Source: JBBIRT01 sp037441725
GTDB taxonomy: Bacteria; Desulfobacterota; BSN033; UBA1163
Reading direction: 5' to 3'
DNA length: 34,942 bases
NCBI GenBank assembly: GCA_037441725.1
Contig: JBBIRT010000015.1
Coordinates: 1 to 34,942 of the forward strand
Shown here piece by piece: positions 7,391 to 15,176 of the stretch. A program made the position numbers and the translations under genes. How positions within the stretch are numbered: the first letter of the stretch is position 1; each line of letters starts with the position of its first letter. Under the pieces are notes generated by a model, which was given only the letters and a program-made list of their open reading frames with translations, did not search any database and was not told where the DNA came from.

Positions 7391-8449
7391 ATGTATAAGA
7401 TTGCTGTGATTCCTGGAGATGGGACTGGTCCAGAGGTGGTGGCTGAGGGACTGAAGGTTTTGAAAGCCGCCTCAGAAAAATTTAGTTTCAAATACCAACT
7501 CGAACATTATGATCTGGGGGGAGAAAGGTATTTGAGAACAAAGGAGACTTTGCCTGATTCTGTTCTGAATGAATTAAAAGAGATGGATGCGATCTATCTT
7601 GGCGCAATAGGCCATCCCAATGTACCACCAGGAGTTTTAGAGCAGGGGATTCTTTTAAAGATTCGATTTCAATTGGATCAATACATCAATCTAAGACCTG
7701 TACGACTTTATCCAGGGGTAGAGACTCCCCTGAAAGATAAGAGGCCTGAAGATATCGATTTTGTTGTCGTTCGAGAAAATACTGAAGGAGCTTATGTAGG
7801 AGCAGGGGGGTTTTTAAAAAAAGGAACTCCTGACGAAATTGCCCTCCAGGAGGCCATTCATACCCGTAAAGGGGTAGAACGTTGTATCCGATTTGCCTTT
7901 GAATATTGCCAGAGGAGGAATCAGAAAAAGAAAGTTACCCTTTGTGGTAAGACCAATGTGCTCACCTATGCCTTTAATCTATGGGAGAGGACTTTCTATG
8001 AGGTGGCAAAAGAGTTTGAGGGAGTTGAAACCGATTACGCCCATGTGGATGCAACATGTATGTGGATGGTAAAGAATCCTGAGTGGTTCGATGTGATTGT
8101 TACCGATAATATGTTTGGGGATATTATCACAGATCTCGGTGCAATGATTCAGGGAGGGATGGGAATTGCTGCTGGAGGGAACATTAATCCACATGGAGTT
8201 TCAATGTTTGAACCCATTGGTGGTTCTGCACCCAAGTACACAGGGATGGGGGTTGTAAGTCCTCTGGCTGCTATCGCCGCATGTCAAATGATGCTTGAGA
8301 ACTTTGGAGAAGTCAAGGCAGCCAAAGGGATAGAGGAGGCCATCATGAAGGTCGTTGCAAAGGATGTGAAGAGCTTGGCTGCTGGTAAGATGGGGTATAG
8401 CACATCGGAAGTTGGGGATTTGGTAGTAAAATATATATTAAAAGATTAG
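7391..8449 (+). CDS. leuB: 3-isopropylmalate dehydrogenase-type beta-decarboxylating dehydrogenase
   Basis: A 352-residue isocitrate/isopropylmalate dehydrogenase family protein. MYKIAVIPGDGTGPEVVAEG begins the fold. VVRENTEGAYVGAGGFLKKG and the KTNVLTYAFNLW segment match the LeuB type seen in actinobacteria and archaea. DVIVTDNMFGDIITDLGAMI carries the metal-binding Asp residues, and MFEPIGGSAP the NAD-binding region. ATG 7391 is preferred over the upstream in-frame GTG because AGGAGG (7376-7381) lies 9 bases before it and the family N-terminus begins there. leuA and leuCD are not nearby, so a related malate-type substrate cannot be excluded. The stop is TAG. Confidence 0.75.
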   Translation: MYKIAVIPGDGTGPEVVAEGLKVLKAASEKFSFKYQLEHYDLGGERYLRTKETLPDSVLNELKEMDAIYLGAIGHPNVPPGVLEQGILLKIRFQLDQYINLRPVRLYPGVETPLKDKRPEDIDFVVVRENTEGAYVGAGGFLKKGTPDEIALQEAIHTRKGVERCIRFAFEYCQRRNQKKKVTLCGKTNVLTYAFNLWERTFYEVAKEFEGVETDYAHVDATCMWMVKNPEWFDVIVTDNMFGDIITDLGAMIQGGMGIAAGGNINPHGVSMFEPIGGSAPKYTGMGVVSPLAAIAACQMMLENFGEVKAAKGIEEAIMKVVAKDVKSLAAGKMGYSTSEVGDLVVKYILKD

Positions 8450-8450
8450 A

Positions 8451-8511
8451 TTTGAGGTTAGAGGTTGGAGGTTTAATCTTTCGCCTCAAATGTTAAACCT
8501 TAGACCTCAAA
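8451..8511. repeat. Imperfect intergenic inverted repeat before the LsrF-like gene
   Basis: TTTGAGGTTAGAGGTT (8451-8466) pairs with AACCTTAGACCTCAAA (8496-8511) at 13 of 16 positions. An extra CCTCAAA copy sits at 8484-8490. It lies between the leuB-type stop and the Shine-Dalgarno of the next gene. It may weaken read-through or serve as a processing site. Confidence 0.5.
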
Positions 8512-8525
8512 CGGGAGGTTTAAAC

Positions 8526-9311
8526 ATGGAATGGGGGATGAAGAATCGTTTAGCGCAATTGATTCAATCGGATGGGCATTGTCTATTTTTACCTATTGAT
8601 CATGGTTATTTTCAGGGGCCTACGCGTAAATTGGAAAGACCTGGGGAGACCATTCGACCGCTGATTCCCTATTGTGATGCCATCTTTGTCACACGAGGAG
8701 TATTACGTTCATCGATTGATCCTGAACACACAAAACCGATTATTCTGAGGGTTTCAGGTGGAACCAGCATGGTTGGAAAAGACCTCTCTGATGAAGGAAT
8801 TACAACGTCCATGGAGGAAGCCATCCGTCTGAATGCTGCAGCCGTTGGAATTTCCATTTTTGTGGGTAGCGAGCATGAGAAGGAATCCTTGTTAAATCTG
8901 TCGAAATTAGTTGACGAGGGTGAGAAATATGGTATTCCTGTGATGGCCGTAACAGCCGTGGGTAAGGAACTGGAAAAGAGAGACGCCCGTTACCTTGCCT
9001 TAAGTTCTCGGATTGCTGCTGAGTTGGGTGCAAGGATAGTCAAGACCTATTGGTGTGAAAATTTTGATAAGGTGGTCAATGGGTGTCCTGTACCAGTCGT
9101 TATGGCTGGGGGGCCAAAGGTTGATTCAGATTTACAGGTACTCGAGTTCGTCCATGACGGGATGGAGAAAGGAGCCATTGGAGTAAACCTTGGCAGGAAC
9201 ATCTGGCAGAATGACCATCCTGTGGCCATGATTAAAGCCCTACGTGCCATCATCCACGAAAAAGCAACTGTAAAAGAAGCCAACGAAATCTTTGAACAGG
9301 AAAAAAAATAA
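8526..9311 (+). CDS. LsrF-like class I (Schiff-base) aldolase/thiolase
   Basis: A 261-residue TIM-barrel protein of the DeoC/LacD/FbaB superfamily. Shared with E. coli LsrF are the EWGMKNRL start, DHGYFQGPTRKLER, the TRGVLRSS strand, VKTYW with the likely Schiff-base Lys near residue 173, and GRNIWQNDHPVAMIKA. LsrF cleaves the phosphorylated AI-2 breakdown product, but no lsrK, lsrR, lsrB or lsrG is visible here. The related archaeal-type ADH synthases of aromatic amino acid synthesis are an alternative. ATG 8526 is chosen over an upstream in-frame start because GGGAGG (8513-8518) lies 7 bases before it. The RAYT element begins one base after the stop codon (9312 is the only base between). 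Confidence 0.75.
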   Translation: MEWGMKNRLAQLIQSDGHCLFLPIDHGYFQGPTRKLERPGETIRPLIPYCDAIFVTRGVLRSSIDPEHTKPIILRVSGGTSMVGKDLSDEGITTSMEEAIRLNAAAVGISIFVGSEHEKESLLNLSKLVDEGEKYGIPVMAVTAVGKELEKRDARYLALSSRIAAELGARIVKTYWCENFDKVVNGCPVPVVMAGGPKVDSDLQVLEFVHDGMEKGAIGVNLGRNIWQNDHPVAMIKALRAIIHEKATVKEANEIFEQEKK

Positions 9312-9312
9312 A

Positions 9313-9337
9313 GGGGTCAAATCTTTTGTTTTGACAA
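9313..9337 (+). repeat. Left end inverted repeat of the RAYT element
   Basis: 25 bases starting GGGGTCAAATCTTTTG and ending TTTTGACAA. It is an exact inverted copy of 10350-10374. Internal pairing of GTCAAA (9316-9321) with TTTGAC (9330-9335) gives a 6-bp stem with an 8-base loop. Confidence 0.85.
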
Positions 9338-9365
9338 TTTATTTATTTTCTGGTAATGGATAGTC

Positions 9366-10370
9366 ATGGCTCGTCAATTGAGGATAGAATTTCCTGGGGC
9401 GCTTTACCATGTCATGAGCAGGGGAAATGAGAGACATCCCATCTTTAAGCAAGATGCTGATAGGATTTTATTTGTTGAGACCTTAAAAGACAGTGTTGAG
9501 CTTGCAGGTGTAGGAGTGATTGCATATATCCTGATGGATAATCATTATCACATGATCCTTGAGACTCCCAATGCAAACCTCAGTGAGTTTATGAAGCACT
9601 TTCACGTCACTTACACGGTAAGGTTTAACAAAAGACACAATAGGAGTGGCCATTTATTTCAGGGAAGATTTAAAGCCCTTCTTGTTGAGGAAGATCCCTA
9701 TCTTGTGGTATTAAGCAGATATATTCATCTGAATCCCATTAGGAGGGGGGATTGGGAAAGGAAAAAATGGGAGGAGAAATGGGAATACATTCGAAGATAT
9801 CCCTGGAGCTCTCTTCCTGGTTATATCGAAGCGAGGAAAAAAGAGAATTGGATTCAGTATGAAAAGGTATTGGATTATTTTACTAAGGGTGGAAAATCTT
9901 CACGGATCCTCTATAAAAGATATTTGGGAGAAGGATTAAAGAAAGAACTTTCTAATCCTTTTAGCGATGTTAAGAGCCAGGTCATATTAGGAAGTGAAGG
10001 ATTTGTTGAGGAAATAAGAAAATATTGCCAGGGGGAAGTTGGAACAAGGGAAGTGCCTGCCTTAAGGTCTCTCAAGAAGGTTTTGACAATAGAAGAGGTC
10101 CTGAGAGAAGTGGAAGTGTATTTTCATATGGAGAGGGAGAAGCTAATTTCTAAAAGAGGGGGTGGAGTGAGGCAAATCGCAATGGAGATGTCATACCGAT
10201 ATACAAAATGTAATCAGGAAGAGATTGGGAGGATATTTGGGGTAGATTATTCAACCGTAAGCCAAAATAGAAGGAGGATGGGGATAAGACTTAAAGAGGA
10301 TAAGGAGTTAAGAGGGTCCTTTGAGAGAATAAAGGAGAGACTCGATAATTTGTCAAAACAAAAGATTTGA
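9366..10370 (+). CDS. REP-associated tyrosine transposase (HUH Y1) with C-terminal DnaA-like HTH
   Basis: A 334-residue protein. The N-terminal Y1_Tnp domain (residues about 1-150) starts with ARQLRIEFPGALYHVMSRGN. It contains the HUH metal motif in MDNHYHMILE and a catalytic Tyr candidate in SRYIHLNPIRRG, all typical of RAYTs. The C-terminus has a DnaA-C-like helix-turn-helix (RYTKCNQEEIGRIFGVDYST) that probably reads the end hairpins. The reading frame is intact, and its final LSKQKI is encoded by the right inverted repeat. RAYTs make and rejoin single-strand cuts and can spread REP/BIME repeats. No strong Shine-Dalgarno is seen before the ATG. Confidence 0.9.
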   Translation: MARQLRIEFPGALYHVMSRGNERHPIFKQDADRILFVETLKDSVELAGVGVIAYILMDNHYHMILETPNANLSEFMKHFHVTYTVRFNKRHNRSGHLFQGRFKALLVEEDPYLVVLSRYIHLNPIRRGDWERKKWEEKWEYIRRYPWSSLPGYIEARKKENWIQYEKVLDYFTKGGKSSRILYKRYLGEGLKKELSNPFSDVKSQVILGSEGFVEEIRKYCQGEVGTREVPALRSLKKVLTIEEVLREVEVYFHMEREKLISKRGGGVRQIAMEMSYRYTKCNQEEIGRIFGVDYSTVSQNRRRMGIRLKEDKELRGSFERIKERLDNLSKQKI

Positions 10371-10374
10371 CCCC
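10350..10374 (-). repeat. Right end inverted repeat of the RAYT element
   Basis: An exact reverse complement of 9313-9337, ending GATTTGACCCC. It overlaps the transposase stop codon (10368-10370) and ends 8 bases before the next gene's ATG. Confidence 0.85.
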
Positions 10375-10382
10375 CATATTTT

Positions 10383-11408
10383 ATGCGAGTGGCGATGTAT
10401 TATAACAATCAAGATGTCAGGGTGGAAGAGATCCCAATCCCAAAGATTGGATCAGGGGAGTTGTTAGTCAAGGTGCTCACCAGCGGAATCTGTGGCAGTG
10501 ACGTGATGGAATGGTACCGGATCAAAAAGGCGCCTCGGGTGCTTGGACATGAGATTGCAGGGGAGATTGTTGAGGTTGGAAATGGAGTGGATCGGTATAA
10601 GGTTGGCGATCGAGTATTCGTTTCCCATCATGTTCCCTGCAATACCTGCCATTACTGTCTGAATGGTTTCCACACCCTATGTGATACGCTCAGAAGTACC
10701 AATTTTGACCCAGGAGGTTTTGCTGAATATATACGAATCCCTCGTATCCATGTGGATCGGGGTGTATTTGTCTTGCCGGAGGAAATCTCTTTTGAAGAGG
10801 GTGTGTTTATTGAACCCTTAGCCTGTGTCCTTCGAGGACAAAGGTTAGCGAAGTTTAAGCCAGGACAGAGCGTTTTTGTGATCGGCAGTGGGATTTCTGG
10901 AGTGCTTCATATCGCCTTAGCCCGAGTTTCAGGGGCAGGATGGATTGTTGCATCAGATGTCAATGAATATCGCCTCAAGGCTGCGAAGCAGTTTGGGGCA
11001 GATGAGACGATCAATGCGAAGGAAGTTCATCCTCTCCATATCCGTAAGATCAATCATGGGCGACTGGCTGATCTGGTGATCGTTTGTGCGGGAAGCCTCT
11101 CGGCTTACAAACAGGCGCTTGAAACGGTGGACCGAGGAGGGACTGTATTATGTTTTGCACCCCTGGAACCTGGAGTTAATTTTTCTTTTCCTTTTTTTGA
11201 ATTCTGGAATGATGGGATTGCCCTTCTTTCTACCTATGGAGGAGCTCCTGTTGATATTCTCCAGGCAATGGAGTTAATTCGTGCTCATCGCCTTCCTATT
11301 CAGGAAATGATTACCCATCGCCTCCCCCTTCGAGAGACAAGGATTGGTTTTAGGCTTGTGACCGAAGCCAAGGAGTCGATCAAAGTCATCATCGAACCTC
11401 ATAAATAA
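10383..11408 (+). CDS. Zinc-dependent medium-chain alcohol/polyol dehydrogenase
   Basis: A 341-residue MDR-superfamily protein of the sorbitol/threonine dehydrogenase type. The catalytic zinc site is visible as SGICGSDVMEW and LGHEIAGEI, with a further Glu in FIEPLACVLRG. The structural zinc site is PCNTCHYCLNGFHTLC. The Rossmann fold begins at SVFVIGSGISGVLHIALA. The substrate is probably a sugar alcohol, amino-acid alcohol or other polyol with NAD(P)+, but it cannot be fixed from sequence. The start fits the family, yet the bases upstream (GACCCCCATATTTT) contain no Shine-Dalgarno, apparently because the RAYT element ends 8 bases before. It may originally have been coupled to the LsrF-like aldolase gene. 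Confidence 0.85.
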   Translation: MRVAMYYNNQDVRVEEIPIPKIGSGELLVKVLTSGICGSDVMEWYRIKKAPRVLGHEIAGEIVEVGNGVDRYKVGDRVFVSHHVPCNTCHYCLNGFHTLCDTLRSTNFDPGGFAEYIRIPRIHVDRGVFVLPEEISFEEGVFIEPLACVLRGQRLAKFKPGQSVFVIGSGISGVLHIALARVSGAGWIVASDVNEYRLKAAKQFGADETINAKEVHPLHIRKINHGRLADLVIVCAGSLSAYKQALETVDRGGTVLCFAPLEPGVNFSFPFFEFWNDGIALLSTYGGAPVDILQAMELIRAHRLPIQEMITHRLPLRETRIGFRLVTEAKESIKVIIEPHK

Positions 11409-11432
11409 GATTTAAAATTCAATATTCAAAAT

Positions 11433-13295
11433 TTAGAGATACCCCTGTTTCTTTAAGTTGACCATCAAAATGGAGATAGCTGCAGGAGTGACTCCTGATA
11501 TCCGGGAGGCTTGCCCTAATGAGATAGGTTTAATCCTTATCAATTTCTCCATGACCTCTGTCGATAATCCAATGACTGATCCAAAATCAAATCCATCAGG
11601 GAAAGAAACCTCTTCCAACTTTTTAAATCGTTCGATCTGCTCCAACTGTCTTTTCATATAACCTTCATATTTGACCTGAATCTCTACCTGTTCCCTGACT
11701 TCTTTCTTCAGGTTTTTTAGCTCCCCCTCCCATTCGAAGAGATGTTCAAAATGGATTTCGGGTCTTTTTAGAATTTCTTTAAGAGAGGTATCCTTCTTTA
11801 GAGGGGCACTTCCGAAATGGTTTAGCATTCTATTTATTTCTTCGGTTGGAGTAATCCTTTTCTCTGAGAGGAGGCCTAAGGTCTTCTCAATTGCCTCCTG
11901 CTTTTCAAGAAAGGTTCGATACTCCTCTTCTTTCACCAAACCAATCTCATAGCCCTTTTCTCTCAATCTCAAATCTGCATTGTCTTCTCTTAAATGGAGT
12001 CGATACTCAGCCCTGGAAGTAAACATCCGGTATGGTTCCGTGGTTCCTTTGGTGACCAGATCATCAATCAACACCCCTATATAGGCATCTGATCGTTTAA
12101 GGATAAAGGGCTCCTTTCCCTCGACATACATGGATGCATTGATCCCAGCGATCAATCCTTGAGCAGCTGCCTCCTCATAGCCAGAAGTTCCATTGATCTG
12201 TCCTGCATGGAAGAGTCCTCGAATCCTTTTCGTCTCGAGAGAAGGTTTAAGCTCCATAGGATCCACAAAATCATATTCCACGGCATAACCTGGTCGGATC
12301 ATTTCAACTTCTTCAAGCCCTTCTATGGAATGAAGCATCTGAATCTGAATATCAAGGGGAAGGCTTGTTGAAATTCCATTGGGATAATACTCATAGGTCT
12401 CCCTCCCCTCAGGTTCTAAGAAGATTTGATGTCTTCTCTTATCGGCAAAACGGACCACTTTGTCCTCAATCGATGGACAATACCTTGGACCAATTCCTTT
12501 AATAATTCCACAATAGAGAGGAGAGCGATCAAGCCCCCTTTGGATGATTTCATGAGTGGTTGGATTCGTGTAGGTAATGTAGCAGGGAACCTGCTCCGTC
12601 TCAATCTTTTCTGTAGAAAATGAGAAAGGAATGGGATGCTCATCTCCAAACTGAGGAGTAAGTTTTTTGAAGTTAATTGTTCTTCCATCAAGCCTTGGTG
12701 TAGTTCCCGTTTTAAGCCTTCCGACACGAAATCCCAATTTCCTTAGGGAGTCTGAAAGACCCAGGGAAGGGGGATCACCCATTCTCCCTGCAGGGAAGTG
12801 GGTCAAACCAATATGGATGAGGCCATTCATAAAAGTTCCTGGCGCTAAGATCAGGGCTTTGGTTGGAATAATGTCATTAGAGTCTATTCTCACCCCGACC
12901 ACCCGATCCTTATCAACCAGGATTTCTTCTACTGTGGCCTGAAGGAGGTTTAGATTATCCTGGGTCTGAACAGAATGAATCATCCGAAGTCGATAGCCAT
13001 GGCGATCCACTTGTGCTCGAGAGGAACGAACAGCAGGTCCTTTTCCTGTATTGAGCTGGCGGAATTGGATCCCTGTTTCATCGGTGGCCTTAGCCATCTC
13101 TCCCCCCAAGGCATCGATCTCTTTTACCAACTGTCCTTTGGCCAATCCTCCTATTGCAGGATTGCAGGACATATATCCGATCTGTTCAATTTTTTGAGTA
13201 ACCAAAAGGGTAGGGTGTCCAATGCGGGCACAGGCCAGCGAAGCTTCAATCCCCGCATGGCCTCCACCTACTATGACAACGTCGAACTTGCTCAT
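11433..13295 (-). CDS. mnmG: tRNA uridine-5-carboxymethylaminomethyl modification enzyme MnmG
   Basis: A 620-residue FAD protein of normal MnmG/GidA length. With MnmE it modifies U34 of several tRNAs. The N-terminus has the dinucleotide-binding FDVVIVGGGHAGIEASLACA. Other signatures are GYMSCNPAIGGLAKGQLVKE, RLKTGTTPRLDGRTI, the HAGQINGTSGYEEAAAQGL segment and LVTKGTTEPYRMFTSRAEYR. The C-terminal helical domain ends in RISGVTPAAISILMVNLKK. It is the last gene of a minus-strand run after the GAF-Fis and QueG-like genes, convergent with the alcohol dehydrogenase. mnmE is not in the window. No defect seen. Confidence 0.97.
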   Translation of the reverse strand: MSKFDVVIVGGGHAGIEASLACARIGHPTLLVTQKIEQIGYMSCNPAIGGLAKGQLVKEIDALGGEMAKATDETGIQFRQLNTGKGPAVRSSRAQVDRHGYRLRMIHSVQTQDNLNLLQATVEEILVDKDRVVGVRIDSNDIIPTKALILAPGTFMNGLIHIGLTHFPAGRMGDPPSLGLSDSLRKLGFRVGRLKTGTTPRLDGRTINFKKLTPQFGDEHPIPFSFSTEKIETEQVPCYITYTNPTTHEIIQRGLDRSPLYCGIIKGIGPRYCPSIEDKVVRFADKRRHQIFLEPEGRETYEYYPNGISTSLPLDIQIQMLHSIEGLEEVEMIRPGYAVEYDFVDPMELKPSLETKRIRGLFHAGQINGTSGYEEAAAQGLIAGINASMYVEGKEPFILKRSDAYIGVLIDDLVTKGTTEPYRMFTSRAEYRLHLREDNADLRLREKGYEIGLVKEEEYRTFLEKQEAIEKTLGLLSEKRITPTEEINRMLNHFGSAPLKKDTSLKEILKRPEIHFEHLFEWEGELKNLKKEVREQVEIQVKYEGYMKRQLEQIERFKKLEEVSFPDGFDFGSVIGLSTEVMEKLIRIKPISLGQASRISGVTPAAISILMVNLKKQGYL

Positions 13296-13360
13296 AAAAT
13301 AAAATCTTTCCTCTCAATAACATTACAAATGAATGCCTATTAGCATAGAGCTTAGAGCAG

Positions 13361-13467
13361 AGGGTATAGCATTTAAAAGATGAATGCTTACTTTCACAGG
13401 TATGATAAAAATTTGATAAATTTCAGCAAAGGAATCATCAGGTTCTTTAATTAAAACGCTATGCCCT
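13361..13467. repeat. Intergenic imperfect inverted repeat between mnmG and the QueG-like gene
   Basis: AGGGTATAGC (13361-13370) pairs with GCTATGCCCT (13458-13467) at 9 of 10 positions. Pairing can extend into ATTTAAAAGA against TCTTTAATTAAAAC. Further GCATAG/CTATGC words flank both arms, at 13343-13348 and about 13466-13484. The right flank reaches the stop codon of the QueG-like gene. It belongs to the short-word intergenic repeats seen elsewhere in the window. Confidence 0.5.
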
Positions 13468-13482
13468 ATGCGCCAGCCTATG

Positions 13483-14157
13483 CTATTTGGGGCCTCGGCA
13501 GGCCTTTACGCAGATCCCACAAATATTATGGCTGAAATGGAGGGTTTTGGCAAAGGTTCTGAGTTGTTCATAGCATCGAAGGTGATCAAATTCTTCATAC
13601 CTTTCCTTGATGGCACTGACCGGACATACGGGGAGGCAATCGAAGCATGAACCACAGTTCTTGATTACAGGAGAGTTGATGAGAAGAGGGAGGTCAGTAA
13701 GAATTGTTACCAAGCGTAACCGTGATCCAAAGGTTTCGTTGACCAATAAATTATTTCGACCCATCCATCCCAGGCCTGCTGCCTGGGCGATGTGTTTATG
13801 AGAGAGATGACCCCTTTGAGTCTTCCAGTCTAAAATTTGTGAAGCCGGGATTGGGACTGCTTGATACCCCATCTCTTGAATGACCGAGGTAACGATTAGG
13901 GCCAGGGTATCGAGGAGGATGTTGATCCTCTGGTAGTGATGGAAATAAAGAGGAGTGGGTTGATTGGAGATTCCTTCCATGATGGTGTCTGAAAGATGGA
14001 ACCCTACGGAGATGGCATAAGAGAGTTGATCGATTAAGGCAGGGGGTAGAAGAAACTCATCCTTATGGAAAGAATGGAGATCAGCCACCCCAAAGAGCGA
14101 ACCTCCCCATTGAGAACATAGAGCTTTGATCTTTTCAGTATTTTGTGTTTTGGACAT
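13483..14157 (-). CDS. QueG-like 4Fe-4S double-cluster protein
   Basis: A 224-residue protein. The GHLSHKHIAQAAGLGWMGRN segment and the LLVNETFGSRLRLVTILTDL stretch resemble the catalytic core of epoxyqueuosine reductase. Two Cys motifs follow, CGSCFDCLPVCPV and NICGICVKACRGPK, enough for two 4Fe-4S clusters. It is much shorter than QueG (about 350-380 residues), lacks the HEAT-like C-terminus, and ends just after the last Cys. Many short proteins of this group have no known role. It lies between a GAF-Fis regulator and mnmG, which fits a tRNA-modification or redox role only loosely. Family level is confident; function is not. Confidence 0.7.
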   Translation of the reverse strand: MSKTQNTEKIKALCSQWGGSLFGVADLHSFHKDEFLLPPALIDQLSYAISVGFHLSDTIMEGISNQPTPLYFHHYQRINILLDTLALIVTSVIQEMGYQAVPIPASQILDWKTQRGHLSHKHIAQAAGLGWMGRNNLLVNETFGSRLRLVTILTDLPLLINSPVIKNCGSCFDCLPVCPVSAIKERYEEFDHLRCYEQLRTFAKTLHFSHNICGICVKACRGPK

Positions 14158-14177
14158 GACAATCTATTCACTCCGTT

Positions 14178-14993
14178 CTAATCCCTTTGAACTTTAATCT
14201 TTAGTTCCTTTATCTTTTTTCGAAGGGTATTTCGATTGATTCCTAACAGTTGGGCTGCAGCCACCTGGACGTAATTGGCTCTCTTTAAGGCAGATTTAAT
14301 CAAACCCCTTTCTACGATTCCTATGATGTCGTTAAATAGGGTCATATTGGCTTTGGTCTCCACGTAGGGGTCAATTCTATTCAATACTTCAGATAGTTTT
14401 TCCTCTAAAATTACATCCAAGGGTTGAAGATTTGCCCTCAGAGGGTTTGCTTTTATGGTAGCCTCTCTTTTTAGCAGATAATTATTAATGACAGGAGAGA
14501 GAATTGCTGAAAGAATAGTGAGGAATTGGAACTCCTCATCAAATTCATCCCTGGCTCCATAGAGAGAATTCATATTGATGACCCCATATGGGTCACCATC
14601 CATGATCAGGGGAACACAGAGAAGGGGGGGCTGGATCCCCCCAATGAGATTTTGAATCTTCATCATCTCCTCATAGATAGGTTCCTGATCTAACTCTTTA
14701 ATCACTTTTGGCTGGCCTGATTCCAATACTTCAGCCATTGTCCCTTGTTGGATGTTACAGGCAAAAGGATGGAAATCCTTTTTCGTTCCAAAGAGGGCTT
14801 CCATCTGGAGAGTCTCCTTTTGATGGTCCTTAAGGAAGAGGGCTGAGTACCTTATTTGAAAATATTCAGAGAGGATAGCCATGACCGCAAAAAAGTAATC
14901 CTGCAGATCTCCTTGATGAGGGAGGAGAAGGATTTCATAGAGGCTTTTCAATTCTAAGTTAGATTGGGAGGGGGCGATAGGATCACCAGACAT
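14178..14993 (-). CDS. GAF domain regulator with Fis-type helix-turn-helix, no AAA+ domain
   Basis: A 271-residue protein. The N-terminal half is GAF-like (SALFLKDHQKETLQMEALFG, then LLCVPLIMDGDPYGVINMNS). The C-terminus is a Fis/NtrC-type HTH (LIKSALKRANYVQVAAAQLL, then GINRNTLRKKIKEL). The sigma-54-activating AAA+ ATPase usually found between such domains is absent, so it is probably a simple DNA-binding regulator sensing a small ligand. ATG 14993 is preferred over an upstream in-frame TTG because AAAGGAG lies 6 bases before it. It is first in a minus-strand run with the QueG-like gene (20 bases downstream) and mnmG. The stop is TAG. Confidence 0.8.
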   Translation of the reverse strand: MSGDPIAPSQSNLELKSLYEILLLPHQGDLQDYFFAVMAILSEYFQIRYSALFLKDHQKETLQMEALFGTKKDFHPFACNIQQGTMAEVLESGQPKVIKELDQEPIYEEMMKIQNLIGGIQPPLLCVPLIMDGDPYGVINMNSLYGARDEFDEEFQFLTILSAILSPVINNYLLKREATIKANPLRANLQPLDVILEEKLSEVLNRIDPYVETKANMTLFNDIIGIVERGLIKSALKRANYVQVAAAQLLGINRNTLRKKIKELKIKVQRD

Positions 14994-15073
14994 ACTCAAC
15001 TCCTTTGGTTTTTCTTTGGTTTCCCCATGGTGGAGTAATGAGATTTTATTCGATTGAAGGAAATTTCGATTCA

Positions 15074-15102
15074 ATCCTACCTAAAGTAACCATTAATTTC
15101 AA
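15074..15102 (-). promoter_or_regulatory. Sigma-70-type promoter for the GAF-Fis / QueG-like / mnmG run
   Basis: On the minus strand TTGAAA (15097-15102), a 17-base spacer and TAGGAT (15074-15079). Hexamer matches are 5/6 and 4/6. It lies about 80 bases before the chosen ATG, leaving room for a leader. Confidence 0.4.
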
Positions 15103-15138
15103 GAGATATTTAAAAATTTTTATTTCCCAATTTCACTC

Positions 15139-15167
15139 TTGAAGTCTCATCCCGAATTCATTAAAAT
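15139..15167 (+). promoter_or_regulatory. Sigma-70-type promoter before miaA
   Basis: TTGAAG (15139-15144), 17-base spacer, TAAAAT (15162-15167); matches 4/6 and 5/6. A start about 7 bases after the -10 would fall only 2-4 bases before the miaA ATG at 15177. There is also no Shine-Dalgarno before that ATG, so a nearly leaderless transcript is possible. Confidence 0.4.
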
Positions 15168-15176
15168 CGATCTCAT

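Larger units (their letters stand above)
9313..10374 (+). mobile_element. RAYT (HUH, Y1) transposase element with 25-bp inverted repeats
   Basis: A 1062-bp unit whose two ends, 9313-9337 and 10350-10374, are perfect reverse complements over 25 bases. It holds a single HUH transposase gene. Each end can also fold on itself (GTCAAA, 8-base loop, TTTGAC), as expected for hairpins recognised by Y1 enzymes. The right repeat encodes the last codons of the transposase. The unit sits between the LsrF-like gene and the alcohol dehydrogenase. No target duplication is apparent, consistent with HUH chemistry. Confidence 0.8.
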
